Shown: piece by piece, positions 45,045-45,694 of the stretch
How the letters are laid out: each line of letters starts with the position of its first letter
Position numbering within the stretch: the first letter of the stretch is position 1
NCBI GenBank assembly: GCA_023245335.1
Contig: JAHFKK010000003.1
Location: forward strand, 1-45,694
Origin: Candidatus Gottesmanbacteria bacterium
Lineage (GTDB): Bacteria; Patescibacteriota; Microgenomatia; UBA10105; UBA927
Length of the DNA stretch: 45,694 bases
Direction: 5' to 3'
Program-made: the position numbers and the translations under genes
Notes under the pieces: generated by a model
Database searches by the model: none
What the model saw: only the letters and a program-made list of their open reading frames with translations
Told to the model about the DNA's origin: nothing

Positions 45045-45694
45045 TCTCCAGGTTGACGTGGCAAGTTCTTCTTTTTGCCCAGCGCCTGAATCGCCTTACC
45101 ATAATGCTCCGCGAGAATCTTTTCGATAGATTCAGCACCCATGTATTCCAAAAATAAACTAAGGTTGGATTTTGTTTCCTTGATCATATCATGTATCTGA
45201 ATGGATTGATCCGTGGTAACGTAGGCCGGTTCTGCTCCGATGGATTTTCCGTCATCGTCATCATGAGTCGCCAGCCCGGTCAAGGCCAATAGTGTATAGC
45301 GTTCCAAATATGAGATCGTGGAACCAACGGCTTGGATCGAGTTCTTGCTTCCCGAATCGTCCGGCAACGCCGAAAGTGAAGTGCTCTCAGCATGCCCGAG
45401 CCGGTGAGTGATCGTACAGGTGACGGTGATAACCTTTTCCGCCTGAGATACCTTCCATGCTGCCGAAAGCCCGTGCTGGCTCATTGCCGAGTTGATTTTA
45501 TGGGTCACGTTTGCGAGCGAGGCGTGATCGTATTCCGTGACCCCCTTCGAGGTCTGGAATTTAACATGCCGGTCCTTTTCGATCTCGGGCGGGTTCGCCT
45601 TGAAGCCACTCATCGCGTCGTGATAGGCTTTGCGGGCCTCATTGGCCTCCCATCGCTCCTGCAAATCCATGGCCCGCGCCACTTTGTCGAGATC
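45041..45694 (-). CDS. erf: ERF-family ssDNA annealing protein, main part (start at 133)
   Basis: The bulk of the protein (about 217 codons here) shows ERF features: HVKFQTSKGVTEYDHASLAN, KINSAMSQHGLSAAWKVSQA and SKNSIQAVGSTISYLERYTL. The Q-A-x-G-S-x-x-x-Y-x-x-R-Y segment and the following D-D-D-D-G are family marks. ERF proteins anneal complementary single strands, classically to circularise phage P22 DNA. It makes a pair with the adjacent exonuclease. The N-terminus continues at 1-133. Confidence 0.93.
   Translation of the reverse strand, partial: DLDKVARAMDLQERWEANEARKAYHDAMSGFKANPPEIEKDRHVKFQTSKGVTEYDHASLANVTHKINSAMSQHGLSAAWKVSQAEKVITVTCTITHRLGHAESTSLSALPDDSGSKNSIQAVGSTISYLERYTLLALTGLATHDDDDGKSIGAEPAYVTTDQSIQIHDMIKETKSNLSLFLEYMGAESIEKILAEHYGKAIQALGKKKNLPRQPGE
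45670..45694. repeat. terminal direct repeat, right copy
   Basis: Identical to bases 1-25. Merging the two copies gives a circle of 45,669 bases in which the recombinase gene is intact. Confidence 0.9.

Noticed and set aside
1-45694. CRISPR array, insertion sequence, reverse transcriptase or template/variable repeats
   Set aside because: No regularly spaced repeats, transposase motifs or reverse-transcriptase catalytic motif were seen on either strand.

Overview
The window is a complete genome, about 45.67 kb, of a tailed bacteriophage with podovirus-type virion genes. The first 25 bases recur as the last 25, and the recombinase gene reads in frame across the junction, so the molecule is circular or circularly permuted and was cut at an arbitrary point. 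Every gene I can support lies on the minus strand. The host is probably a Gram-negative bacterium: there is a lipoprotein, Sec-type signal peptides, a T4-type lysozyme without wall-binding domains, and a prepilin-like peptide. The order portal, Bbp19-like, scaffold, capsid, cement resembles Bordetella phage BPP-1. I find no integrase, reverse transcriptase, DNA polymerase, RNA polymerase or tRNA gene.

In transcription order (right to left, through the circle junction) an early promoter near 5.69 kb drives a small helix-turn-helix regulator. About 18 small, tightly overlapping accessory genes follow (5.4-1.2 kb), then a coiled-coil protein and a recombination module (ERF annealing protein and YqaJ-type exonuclease). 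Across the junction come DUF1367, many zinc-binding small proteins, two HNH proteins, replication initiator-like and loader-like proteins, a VRR-NUC nuclease, an excisionase-like DNA-binding protein and YopX/DUF551-type proteins (45-37.1 kb).

A strong promoter at 37.1 kb with a structured leader starts the late region. It runs through small and large terminase, three tiny genes, an internal terminator, portal, Bbp19-like protein, scaffold, capsid, cement, pectate-lyase-type tailspike, tail tubular A- and B-like proteins, and internal ejection proteins (36.9-17.3 kb). A translationally coupled four-gene cassette follows: glycosyltransferase, methyltransferase, radical SAM enzyme and nucleotide-sugar epimerase/decarboxylase (17.25-14.15 kb). 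Next come five consecutive proteins with Sec-like signal peptides (13.8-9.1 kb), including a beta-helix protein interrupted by a polysaccharide-deacetylase-like domain. The lysis region (9.1-5.9 kb) holds lysozyme, a lipoprotein, a holin candidate and a phospholipase A2-like protein, and ends at an intrinsic terminator beside the early promoter.

The most unusual signals are: a self-contained promoter-terminator unit on the otherwise silent plus strand (8.64-8.80 kb), apparently a small RNA upstream of lysozyme; an interleaved inverted-repeat RNA element around a 33-codon ORF (41.54-41.67 kb); the sugar/methyl/radical-SAM cassette beside exported fibre-like proteins; and a prepilin-like early membrane peptide.
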